A DNA stretch of 13,528 bases from positions 1 to 13,528 of the forward strand of contig JANXXY010000387.1 in NCBI GenBank assembly GCA_025350365.1, in the 5' to 3' direction. A program made the position numbers and the translations under genes. The notes beneath the pieces are model-generated. The model had not been told where the DNA came from. It saw nothing but the letters and a program-made list of their open reading frames with translations, and searched no databases. Source of the DNA: Bacteroidales bacterium. GTDB lineage: Bacteria; Bacteroidota; Bacteroidia; Bacteroidales; JAAUTT01. Shown one piece after another: positions 1 to 6,620 of the stretch (position 1 is the first letter of the stretch; each line of letters begins with the position of its first letter).

Positions 1-1
1 G

Positions 2-703
2 CCCCAGGGCGAGGTCACGAAGGCTTCGGCATTTTCCTTGATCGGATGCGGAAAAACCTTTCCTAGGCCTCGTCCGTCGCCCAGGGCCTCAGAAGGCAAT
101 GTTATCGAATCAGTTGAGGCACTCGACATTAAAACCGGAGACAAACTAATTTTCAGTAATGCCGACTGCCAGTTTGGTTATCGTAACAGCATATTTAAGC
201 ACGAAGCCAAAAATAAATACATTATTATCTCCGTGGTATTTAAACTCAGAAACCAACCGGCAATACTTCTGAACTACAAAGATGTGATGGAAGAATTGAA
301 CAACTTCCCGGAAGTGTCAGTTGCCACTGTTAGGCAATCTATCATCAATATTCGTCGGCGCAAACTTCCTGATCCTGCGGAATTCGGAAATGCAGGCAGC
401 TTTTTTAAGAATCCTATCATTTCAACCAATTTATTTCAATCTATTAAAGAGAAGTTCTCGTCGGTGCCATCATTTCCGGTTGATAAAGAGTTAGTTAAAA
501 TACCTGCTGCATGGTTGATAGAAACCTGCGGATGGAAAGGAGTGCGTGAAGGAAACGTCGGCACTCACGAAAATCAGCCATTGGTAATTATTAATTATAA
601 TGGCGCTACCGGCACAGAAGTTGTTCAATTGGCAGAAAAAATCCATAATTCCGTTTCGCAACGGTTTGGAATTGAACTAGAATTGGAAGTTAATGTGATC
701 TGA
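2..703 (+). CDS. murB: UDP-N-acetylenolpyruvoylglucosamine reductase (MurB), 5'-truncated
   Basis: MurB reduces UDP-GlcNAc-enolpyruvate to UDP-MurNAc with NADPH and FAD, in cytoplasmic peptidoglycan precursor synthesis. Only the C-terminal ~200 residues are present, against about 340 in the E. coli-type enzyme. Visible family blocks are FGYRNSIFKH (type I MurB tyrosine loop), KLPDP, GNAGSFFKNP with the catalytic serine (codon near 398) and the C-terminal LELEV with the catalytic glutamate (E. coli Glu325 equivalent). The FAD-binding N-terminal domain is absent. The frame is open to the left edge, but similarity begins only near base 101 (VIESVEALD); the bases before it are about 61% GC by hand count against 40% for the next hundred and do not read as MurB. 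An ATG at 38 lies in that foreign-looking part and is probably not the native start. This is a partial gene, a chimeric contig end or a real truncation. The family call is secure. Confidence 0.85.
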   Translation, partial: PQGEVTKASAFSLIGCGKTFPRPRPSPRASEGNVIESVEALDIKTGDKLIFSNADCQFGYRNSIFKHEAKNKYIIISVVFKLRNQPAILLNYKDVMEELNNFPEVSVATVRQSIINIRRRKLPDPAEFGNAGSFFKNPIISTNLFQSIKEKFSSVPSFPVDKELVKIPAAWLIETCGWKGVREGNVGTHENQPLVIINYNGATGTEVVQLAEKIHNSVSQRFGIELELEVNVI

Positions 704-754
704 TTTTGGTTTGGATCAATAATTATAATAACTTTATCGAAAAGCATTTTATTT

Positions 755-1876
755 ATGACAAAGTTTGTAGGTGTTTTAACCTCCGGGGGCGACAATCCAG
801 GATTAAACGCGGCGATTCGCGGATTAGGAAAAGCAGCGCTAGGCTGTTATGGCATGCAGGTGATTGGTTTCAGAGATGGTTTCAGGGGGCTTATGGAAAA
901 CCGCTCGGTAACTCTTGATGGCAAAATGCTGTCGGGCATCCTCACTCAGGGAGGAACAATTTTAGGAACTAGTCGTGACAAACCTCATAAAATGCTGGTT
1001 GGAGGCAAAGAAATGGACATGACACAAGCCATTGTTGAGAATTATCACCGCAATCATCTTGATGTGCTGGTGTGCATTGGTGGTGGAGGCACTCAAAAAA
1101 ATGCTTACCGGCTTATGCAGCAAGGTTTAAATATTATTACACTTCCAAAAACCATCGATAATGACGTTTGGGGAACGGATATGACCTTTGGTTTCGACAC
1201 AGCACTTGAAATTGCTACTGAAGCTATTGACCGTCTGCATTCAACTGCTCAGAGTCATCACCGGGTAATACTTGTAGAAATTATGGGGCACAAGGCTGGT
1301 TGGCTGGCATTGGGCGCCGGGTTGGCAGGTGGAGCCGATGTGATTCTGATTCCTGAAATACCTTATGATATTAAAATTGTTGCTGAATCCATCCGCAACA
1401 GAAGCCGAAGCGGAAAATCATTCAGCATTATTGCTGTAGCCGAGGGAGCTCTTTCAAAAAATCAGAAAAAGCAAATGGATAATTTTGAAGAAAAATTAAA
1501 ATCGGCAAAAGACAAAGACGAAAAAAAAGCTGTAAAAAAGTTAATGGAAGAAATAAGCGGAATGAGATCAGGACAAACACTTCGATTGGCTCAAAAACTG
1601 GAAGAACTTACCGGCATAGAGTCGCGTATTACCATTTTGGGACATCTGCAACGGGGAGGAACACCTTCATCGTACGACCGCATTCTGGCGACTAAATTGG
1701 GAACTGTTTGCGCTGAATATATAAACAGAGGCATTTATGGCGTAATGATCGCTTCCAAAGGTGAAGGTGTGGAGGCTGTTCCACTTGAAGAAGTTGCAGG
1801 GAAACTTCGCTGCGTACCTCATGATCACCAATGGATACTAAGTGCAAGGTGGGTAGGAACCTGTTTAGGGGAATAA
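755..1876 (+). CDS. pfkA: 6-phosphofructokinase, group III-like, phosphoryl donor uncertain
   Basis: This cytoplasmic glycolytic enzyme phosphorylates fructose 6-phosphate to fructose 1,6-bisphosphate. The 373-residue protein has the N-terminal loop TSGGDNPGLNAAIR (9-22), PKTIDND (131-137, catalytic Asp), TFGFDTA (144-150), the substrate-binding MGHKAGW (177-183), AEG (229-231) and GHLQRGG (296-302). The sequence after PKTIDND resembles the long PFK group III. Two residues are informative. Lysine in PKTIDND is the state usual in PPi-dependent enzymes. GGGG (109-112) stands where ATP enzymes have GGDG and PPi enzymes GGDD, so the Mg-coordinating aspartate is replaced by glycine. A Lys/Glu-rich helical insert spans about 236-266. 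The start has no Shine-Dalgarno, as is normal in this phylum; it lies 51 bp after murB. A near-consensus -7 box (TAACTTTA, 729-736) precedes it. The ATP or PPi donor cannot be decided from sequence. Confidence 0.93.
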   Translation: MTKFVGVLTSGGDNPGLNAAIRGLGKAALGCYGMQVIGFRDGFRGLMENRSVTLDGKMLSGILTQGGTILGTSRDKPHKMLVGGKEMDMTQAIVENYHRNHLDVLVCIGGGGTQKNAYRLMQQGLNIITLPKTIDNDVWGTDMTFGFDTALEIATEAIDRLHSTAQSHHRVILVEIMGHKAGWLALGAGLAGGADVILIPEIPYDIKIVAESIRNRSRSGKSFSIIAVAEGALSKNQKKQMDNFEEKLKSAKDKDEKKAVKKLMEEISGMRSGQTLRLAQKLEELTGIESRITILGHLQRGGTPSSYDRILATKLGTVCAEYINRGIYGVMIASKGEGVEAVPLEEVAGKLRCVPHDHQWILSARWVGTCLGE

Positions 1877-1883
1877 AAATGTG

Positions 1884-1965
1884 ATGATTTGAAAATTTGA
1901 GGATTTGAAGATGAATGAACTTCTTCTCATTTTCAAATTACCTCATTTTCAAATCTTCAAATTAC
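1884..1965. repeat. Long imperfect palindrome between convergent pfkA and mltG; probable bidirectional terminator
   Basis: The whole spacer between two convergent stop codons is an imperfect inverted repeat made of units like ATTTGAARATTTGA. The left arm (about 1885-1916) pairs with the reverse complement of the right arm (about 1921-1965) over nearly 30 bp with short gaps. The arms are A/T rich, so transcripts from either side would fold into a hairpin. It resembles ATTTGAAGATTTGAAAAT-type intergenic repeats that are frequent in Bacteroidota genomes (from memory, not searched). A terminator role is inferred from the convergent context. Confidence 0.6.
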
Positions 1966-3051
1966 CTAATGCATAATCCCCGCGTTGCTTAAAGCTTTTC
2001 GGTATTTCTGGGCATTTCGGTTATGTTGCTCAAGACTACGGGCATAGTTATGGTAACCCGAAAAATCTTCTCTGGCGCAAAAGTACAGGTAGTCATGTCT
2101 TTGGTAATTCAACACAGCATCAATTGATGCAATGGAAGGAATACAAATTGGCCCCGGAGGTAATCCCGGATATTTATAAGTGTTATAAGGAGAGTCTGTT
2201 TCAAGATGTTTTGTAAGAATTCGTTTAATACTAAAATCACCAAAAGCAAACCGCACCGTTGGATCGGCCTGAAGGGGCATTCCTTTATTCAGACGATTTA
2301 TGTAAACTCCGGCCATAATAGGTTTCTCCCCGTTTTTCTGTGTTTCTTCCTCAATAATAGAAGCCAAAATTGAAACCTCTATCTGACTCATTCCAATTCG
2401 GGTGCATTTATTCAACCGGTTATCGTTCCAGAATTTTTTATATTCGGTATGCATCCTTTCAAGGAATAGGTCAGCCGAAGTATTCCAGTAAAATTCATAG
2501 GTATTTGGAATAAACATGGCGGTAACGGTGTGCGAATTGAATCCATACTGACCAAGGTAAACATCGCTGTCCAGCAAATTCAGAATTGAATTATAGTCCG
2601 CTTCTATCTGCGAAGACACATCCAAAGCTAAATCGGTTTTAAACCGGACATTATGAAAAATTATCCGCGTGGGTGTTTGTCGGCCTGCCCGCAACATGGT
2701 TAGAAGTTCACGATTGCTCATCCCATCCTTTAAAAGATACTTCCCCGGTTTAATATGACTGCCGTAATTCATTTTATCGGCCATCCATTCAAACGATTTC
2801 ACATCTTGCAAATACTTCTCCTGGGTAAGTGTATTTAATACCTGGTTAAAGGTTGCTTCGGTATGAATAAAAAGAAATGATTGTTCTTTTTGCAGTTCTA
2901 TCCTTACATTCGGTTTATTAAAGCGCAGATACGCCCAAGTTCCCACTACTACAAATATGAAAAAGCATAATATCAAGCTTATCCAAACTACCTTACCTGC
3001 TTTAGACTTAACGTTGCGCTTCACTCTCGATTTACCCATCAGTTTTTTCAT
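1966..3051 (-). CDS. mltG: Endolytic murein transglycosylase MltG (YceG-like)
   Basis: MltG is an inner-membrane lytic transglycosylase that cleaves nascent glycan strands and sets their length. The protein has a basic cytoplasmic N-terminus (KKLMGKSRVKRNVKSK), one membrane anchor (about residues 21-40) and a periplasmic YceG domain. The catalytic motif LASIIEEET carries the glutamate equivalent to E. coli Glu218; QADPTVRFA and the C-terminal YNTYKYPGLPPGPI and YLYF follow as in the family. The chosen start (ATG at 3051) gives 361 residues and places the basic stretch directly before the anchor. An upstream in-frame ATG at 3117 would add 22 residues (MSCYKFHF...) that look non-native and run across a likely -7 box. 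The gene is divergent from mgsA and convergent with pfkA. Confidence 0.93.
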   Translation of the reverse strand: MKKLMGKSRVKRNVKSKAGKVVWISLILCFFIFVVVGTWAYLRFNKPNVRIELQKEQSFLFIHTEATFNQVLNTLTQEKYLQDVKSFEWMADKMNYGSHIKPGKYLLKDGMSNRELLTMLRAGRQTPTRIIFHNVRFKTDLALDVSSQIEADYNSILNLLDSDVYLGQYGFNSHTVTAMFIPNTYEFYWNTSADLFLERMHTEYKKFWNDNRLNKCTRIGMSQIEVSILASIIEEETQKNGEKPIMAGVYINRLNKGMPLQADPTVRFAFGDFSIKRILTKHLETDSPYNTYKYPGLPPGPICIPSIASIDAVLNYQRHDYLYFCAREDFSGYHNYARSLEQHNRNAQKYRKALSNAGIMH

Positions 3052-3060
3052 TATATTGTG

Positions 3061-3068
3061 CAAAAATA
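3061..3068 (-). promoter_or_regulatory. Candidate -7 box for mltG
   Basis: On the minus strand the bases read TATTTTTG, a full match to the Bacteroidota -7 consensus TAnnTTTG, ending 9 nt before the preferred mltG start. No clear TTG lies at the -33 spacing, so the match could be chance in AT-rich DNA. If real, the leader is very short and the ATG at 3117 is excluded. Confidence 0.35.
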
Positions 3069-3119
3069 AAACACTTTTATAAAATTCGGGTATAAAATGA
3101 AATTTGTAACAACTCAATT

Positions 3120-3587
3120 ATGGAGAAAAGAAAGAAAATTGCTCTGGTAGCGCACGATACCTGTAAGAAGGATTTAATTGAATGGTTGGAATGGAATTGG
3201 AAAGAGGTTTCGCAACACAAACTGATTTGCACAGGAACAACCGGTCGGTTAGTAGAAGAGGCATTGAATCGAAAACAAGATGAACATGGGGAAATGTACC
3301 CGTTGAATATTACCAAATTAAAATCCGGGCCATTAGGGGGAGACCAACAACTAGGTGCCATGATCGCCGAGGGCAAAGTAGATATTGTAATTTTTCTTTG
3401 GGATCCAATGAACCCCCAACCTCATGATGTGGATGTTAAAGCGCTTTTGCGGATTACCGTTTTATATAATGTTGTTACCGCAACGACAGTATCAACGGCC
3501 GATTTTATTATCTCTTCTCCCTTTTTTAACAAAGAATACAAATTAAAGGTAAAGGATTTTAGTGGTTATATGAATAGGAAAATATAA
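3120..3587 (+). CDS. mgsA: Methylglyoxal synthase
   Basis: The enzyme converts dihydroxyacetone phosphate to methylglyoxal and phosphate, a bypass of lower glycolysis that relieves sugar-phosphate and phosphate stress. The 155-residue protein has the family blocks in order: ALVAHDTCK (8-16), the phosphate-binding TGTTGRL (38-44), SGPLGGDQQ with the catalytic aspartate (Asp75, E. coli Asp71) and FLWDPMNPQPHDVDVKALLR with Asp95, His102 and Asp105 (E. coli Asp91, His98, Asp101). STADFIISSPFF closes the fold. Length matches the E. coli enzyme (152). The start codon lies 68 bp from the preferred divergent mltG start, so the two control regions must share a small space. The stop codon TAA overlaps by one base the left inverted repeat of a palindromic element. 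No -7 box with a full match was found ahead of it; GAAATTTG is one base off. Confidence 0.95.
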   Translation: MEKRKKIALVAHDTCKKDLIEWLEWNWKEVSQHKLICTGTTGRLVEEALNRKQDEHGEMYPLNITKLKSGPLGGDQQLGAMIAEGKVDIVIFLWDPMNPQPHDVDVKALLRITVLYNVVTATTVSTADFIISSPFFNKEYKLKVKDFSGYMNRKI

Positions 3588-3720
3588 GAGGTTGTTTAAA
3601 AAGTACACTTATTGACCAGGATTACAAATCCAGCTCAGCGTATTTATTTAATAATCATTATTATACGCCAGGACGGATTTGCAATCCGTCCTTTCAAAAA
3701 TGGCTTTTTAGACAACCTCT
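3587..3720. repeat. 134-bp MITE-like element with 17-bp terminal inverted repeats
   Basis: The spacer between convergent mgsA and the aminotransferase is bounded by AGAGGTTGTTTAAAAAG (3587-3603) and its inverse CTTTTTAGACAACCTCT (3704-3720), matching at 16 of 17 positions. Inside are a perfect 9-bp-stem hairpin GGACGGATT-TGC-AATCCGTCC (3671-3691), a smaller GGATT-ACA-AATCC hairpin (3618-3630) and a GCGTAT/ATACGC pair (3638-3643 with 3663-3668). No coding capacity is present. The layout fits a small non-autonomous palindromic repeat. It probably also terminates transcription from both sides. No clear target duplication was recognised. Confidence 0.7.
3671..3691. terminator. Hairpin, possible terminator for mgsA
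   Basis: A perfect 9-bp GC-containing stem with a three-base loop lies within the inverted-repeat element, followed on the plus strand by CTTTC rather than a long T run. It could end mgsA transcripts, or those of the aminotransferase on the other strand. The weak U-tract keeps confidence modest. Confidence 0.4.
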
Positions 3721-3726
3721 CAGTAC

Positions 3727-4920
3727 TTATTTCACCTTTGCCAAAACTTCTTTTATCTGTTTAAAAGCTTTAGTAAGCTTTTCATCGGAATTGGCATAGG
3801 ATATACGAATACAATTAGGTTCGCCAAAAGCATCGCCTGGAACAGTGGCAACAAATGCTTTGTCGAGCAGATAAATACAAAAATCCGTATCGGTTTTGAT
3901 CGTTATGCTCCCATCGCTTTTACCATAATAATAGCTAATATCCGGAAATACGTAAAAGGCGCCTTCAGGCACATTACATTTGAAACCGGGAATTTCCTTC
4001 ATCAGACCCAACACCAAATTTCTGCGCCGTTTAAACGCATCATTCATTTCATAAGTATAAGTTTTTTCTGTGGTAAGGGCGGTTAGAGCAGCACGCTGAG
4101 CAATGGTTGATGCGTTGGTAGTCATTTGTCCCTGAAGCTTGGAACAAGCCTTTGTTAACCAAATAGGTGCAGCCATATAACCAATACGGTAACCGGTCAT
4201 GGCATAGGCTTTCGAAACGCCGTTAATAATGATGCAACGTTCTTTTATCTCAGGAAATTCTGCTACTGAAACATGTTTTCCTACAAAGTTAATATGTTCG
4301 TAAATCTCGTCTGAAATCACGAAAACCCGTGGATGTTTCATCAACACGTCAACCAGGGCCTTCATCTCTTTTTTGTTGTAAAGACTACCCGTAGGATTTG
4401 ACGGAGAGCAAAGCATCAATGCCTTTGTCTTCGAAGTTATTGCCTTTTCGAGCTGAGCAGGAGTAATTTTATAATTGTTTTCGAGTGTAGTAGGAATAAT
4501 TACATTCGTTCCCTGCGCGAGTTTCACTAATTCGGCATAGCTAACCCAGTAAGGAGCCGGAATAATTACTTCGTCGCCTTCGTCAATCAAACACAAAATG
4601 GCGTTTGCCAATGAATGTTTAGCTCCGTTTGAAACAATAATTTGCTCAGGTTTATAATCAAGATTGTTTTCGTTTTTAAACTTGGCGGAAATGGCTTTTA
4701 AAAGATCGGGATAACCATTTACTGCCGAATAAAAGGAGTAATTTTCGTCAACTGCCCTTTTAGCTGCCTCTTTCACATGAGGTGGGGTAAAAAAATCAGG
4801 TTCACCAACGGTAAGGTTGATGACATCGACGCCTTGAGCCTGCAAGTCCTTGCTTTTTTGGTTCATGGCAATTGTTTGAGATTCGCTCAAACTGTTAATT
4901 CTTTTTGAAAGATGTTCCAT
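3727..4920 (-). CDS. aspC: Class I PLP aminotransferase (aspartate/prephenate type, I-gamma)
   Basis: This fold-type I aminotransferase probably transfers the amino group between aspartate (or an aromatic/prephenate substrate) and 2-oxoglutarate. Landmarks are LTVGEPDF (36-43, substrate contact), NGAKHSL for the PLP phosphate (99-105), SPSNPTG with Asn175, DEIYE with Asp204 and Tyr207, the Schiff-base lysine Lys237 in GVSKAYAMTGYRIGY, Arg245, and Arg372 in CIRISYANS that binds the substrate carboxylate. At 397 residues it has the usual subgroup I-gamma length. The N-terminal block LSKRINSLSESQTIAM is typical, which supports this start. The gene stands alone: convergent with mgsA across the palindromic element and divergent from the next gene. 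Whether it prefers aspartate or prephenate cannot be told here, so the symbol is provisional. Confidence 0.88.
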   Translation of the reverse strand: MEHLSKRINSLSESQTIAMNQKSKDLQAQGVDVINLTVGEPDFFTPPHVKEAAKRAVDENYSFYSAVNGYPDLLKAISAKFKNENNLDYKPEQIIVSNGAKHSLANAILCLIDEGDEVIIPAPYWVSYAELVKLAQGTNVIIPTTLENNYKITPAQLEKAITSKTKALMLCSPSNPTGSLYNKKEMKALVDVLMKHPRVFVISDEIYEHINFVGKHVSVAEFPEIKERCIIINGVSKAYAMTGYRIGYMAAPIWLTKACSKLQGQMTTNASTIAQRAALTALTTEKTYTYEMNDAFKRRRNLVLGLMKEIPGFKCNVPEGAFYVFPDISYYYGKSDGSITIKTDTDFCIYLLDKAFVATVPGDAFGEPNCIRISYANSDEKLTKAFKQIKEVLAKVK

Positions 4921-4925
4921 AGAAT

Positions 4926-4933
4926 CAAATTTA
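4926..4933 (-). promoter_or_regulatory. Candidate -7 box for the aminotransferase
   Basis: The minus strand reads TAAATTTG, a full match to TAnnTTTG, only 5 nt before the ATG. Transcription would start at or next to the start codon, giving a nearly leaderless mRNA. No -33 TTG was found at the right distance, so chance occurrence is possible. Confidence 0.3.
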
Positions 4934-5029
4934 TCTTTATTCTTCGTTTTTATCGCTTAAAATTACGTTTTTTATATAATAGTTAATGAATAATTTCGTT
5001 GATTTGTGTAAATAAATTGATCTTTAATC

Positions 5030-5542
5030 ATGCTTGACGTCCTGAAATACACCATTCCATCGTTGGTTCTCTTTCTTACCGTGTTTTATATCCTTCATTC
5101 TTACTTTGAGGACAATGAAAAGAAACGTCAGATAAAAACAGCGTTAAAAAATAGAAAACTAATCACACCGCTGCGTCTTCAGGCTTACGAGCGCATTGTT
5201 CTTCTGCTGGAGCGTATTTCACCGGAATCGTTAATTATGCGTGTAAGTATAACCGGAATGACCAGCAAAAAGTTGCAAACGGAAATGCTAAGCTCTGTGC
5301 GTGCCGAATTTGAGCACAATCTATCGCAACAACTTTATGTATCGAACGAAGCCTGGGAAATGATTAAGAGCGCTCGTTCCAATACCATTAGACTGATTAA
5401 TAGTGCAGCGGATAAGGTGCCAGCCGATTCTCAGTCAATGCATTTAAGCACCACCATCCTCGAAACGGTAATGGAGATGGAGAAAACACCTTCAGCCAAT
5501 GCAATCGATTTTCTAAAGAAGGAAGTTCAGAAGTTGTTTTAA
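5030..5542 (+). CDS. Conserved Bacteroidota membrane-anchored protein of unknown function
   Basis: The function is not known. The 170-residue protein begins with one hydrophobic segment (about 6-25, YTIPSLVLFLTVFYILHSYF), followed by a charged stretch (EDNEKKRQIKTALKNRK) and a largely helical soluble domain. The segment LRLQAYERIVLLLERISPESLIMRV (about 49-73) resembles a small family of uncharacterised proteins found throughout Bacteroidota; I believe this corresponds to the DUF7935 family, from memory. A later segment (ISTTIL-like, METVMEMEK) is also helical. The topology suggests a short periplasmic tail and a cytoplasmic domain. It is monocistronic: divergent from the aminotransferase across a 109-bp AT-rich spacer and convergent with the radical SAM gene. 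A one-mismatch -7 box (TTGATTTG) lies near 4999-5006. Confidence 0.85.
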   Translation: MLDVLKYTIPSLVLFLTVFYILHSYFEDNEKKRQIKTALKNRKLITPLRLQAYERIVLLLERISPESLIMRVSITGMTSKKLQTEMLSSVRAEFEHNLSQQLYVSNEAWEMIKSARSNTIRLINSAADKVPADSQSMHLSTTILETVMEMEKTPSANAIDFLKKEVQKLF

Positions 5543-5612
5543 CCTCACTGGTTGCCTTACCGCATTTTTCGACAGACCGGCGACATCAGATAAGTGTAGT
5601 TGAAAACTAGGG

Positions 5613-5763
5613 TTATATAATTGAATGTCTATTAGTTATGAAAATAAAACTCTGACAGGATCTTCGGACACTGTCAGGTTTCTCGGCTTTAGTTTGACCT
5701 TCCAGAGTCGATAGACCTGGAAGAGTCTAATAGAACCACTAATTAAATGACATTGTTATATAA
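5613..5763. repeat. Palindromic element with two internal hairpins
   Basis: The 232-bp spacer between two convergent genes holds a nested palindrome. Outer arms start with TTATATAA (5613-5620 and 5756-5763) and continue as AATGTC/GACATT (5624-5629, 5749-5754) and an imperfect TTAGT match. Between them lie two perfect 7-bp stems: CTGACAG...CTGTCAG (5652-5677) and CTTCCAG...CTGGAAG (5699-5723). No ORF of note occurs. The design fits the small intergenic palindromes common in Bacteroidota. It may act as a two-way terminator for the unknown gene and for the envelope cluster. Confidence 0.6.
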
Positions 5764-5774
5764 TTATTAATTCT

Positions 5775-6620
5775 TTAGTACCCAGCCCAATTCGAAAAAT
5801 CATAATTTTTATAAGCATCACATTTTGAGCATAAAAGAATTTTTTCGCGTTCGCCATGGCTCAGATATTCGCGATATTTCTGATTGGATTCGCCAAGCCA
5901 AATTTCTTCTACCGTATTTTGGGTTACATTACCAACAATGCCTCGGCCAAATGCGTCCCAACAACAAAGGGTAGCATTACCATCTGTCATAAAAAACATT
6001 TCGTCACGAATTTTCAAACATGGTGCTCTGTGAGGTTCAGTTTGACCGGTCCACGGCCAATCATAAAGTGGAGTTACAGTTGCTTTATTCACAAATTTGC
6101 TCCAATACTCTACAAAATCCTTGTGTTCATGACGATTTTCATCGAGATCAATGATCCTCACCTCAATGAAAGTATCGCTTTTTTGTCGGTTTCTCTCATC
6201 AATAAAACGGTGTATGTTTTCAACAATCTTCTCGAACTTTCCACCCCTGCCGCTTGCTTTGAATGATTCAGCGGTATGACCATCCAGACTAAACCTTACC
6301 CAATCGATATTTGAAGCAATAAGAGCCTCTACATCAGTTTTTACAGCCAGATTTCCATTGGAATTGAATTCAACCTTTGCCGTGGGATCTTGCTTTATAT
6401 AACGGACAATTTCCGGCATCCTGGGGTCAATCAATGGTTCGTTGATCATAAATGGCCGGTATATAATGCCTTTACCACGGCTTTCATCAATAATTTTCTT
6501 CCAAACCCAATCCTCCATATAATTTGGACCACGTTCCATTTCTTCGTGAGGGCAGAACACACATTTACTGTTGCATACGACCGATGTTTCAATCTGTATG
6601 TATTTAGGAAATAAAATCAT
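5775..6620 (-). CDS. Radical SAM protein with SPASM-like C-terminus, coupled to waaA
   Basis: The 281-residue protein carries the radical SAM cluster motif CNSKCVFC (Cys16, Cys20, Cys23) close to the N-terminus, then MINEPLIDP and FNSNGN, as in the AdoMet barrel. The C-terminal part has PCLKIRDEMFFMTDGNATLCCWD (Cys201, Cys219, Cys220), GNV...EEIW and LLCSKC (Cys264, Cys267), the pattern of a SPASM domain binding auxiliary Fe-S clusters. Its substrate is unknown. The ATG lies inside the last codons of waaA (17-bp overlap), which implies translational coupling and a shared task, so an envelope sugar or lipid A/Kdo modification is a reasonable inference. Peptide maturation is the other usual SPASM role, but no small precursor ORF is evident nearby. 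It is the last gene of the minus-strand cluster. Confidence 0.88.
   Translation of the reverse strand: MILFPKYIQIETSVVCNSKCVFCPHEEMERGPNYMEDWVWKKIIDESRGKGIIYRPFMINEPLIDPRMPEIVRYIKQDPTAKVEFNSNGNLAVKTDVEALIASNIDWVRFSLDGHTAESFKASGRGGKFEKIVENIHRFIDERNRQKSDTFIEVRIIDLDENRHEHKDFVEYWSKFVNKATVTPLYDWPWTGQTEPHRAPCLKIRDEMFFMTDGNATLCCWDAFGRGIVGNVTQNTVEEIWLGESNQKYREYLSHGEREKILLCSKCDAYKNYDFSNWAGY

Noticed and set aside
706..918. Plus-strand open frame overlapping the pfkA start
   Set aside because: It is a frame-shifted shadow of pfkA; the pfkA frame carries all the conserved motifs.
3077..3376. Minus-strand open frame of 99 codons opposite mgsA
   Set aside because: It lies antisense to a well conserved methylglyoxal synthase, and its residues resemble no family I know.
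5775..6620. Radical SAM protein as maturase of a ribosomal peptide
   Set aside because: No small precursor ORF, peptide exporter or leader-binding domain was recognised beside it; the nearby ABC transporter looks like MsbA without a peptidase domain.
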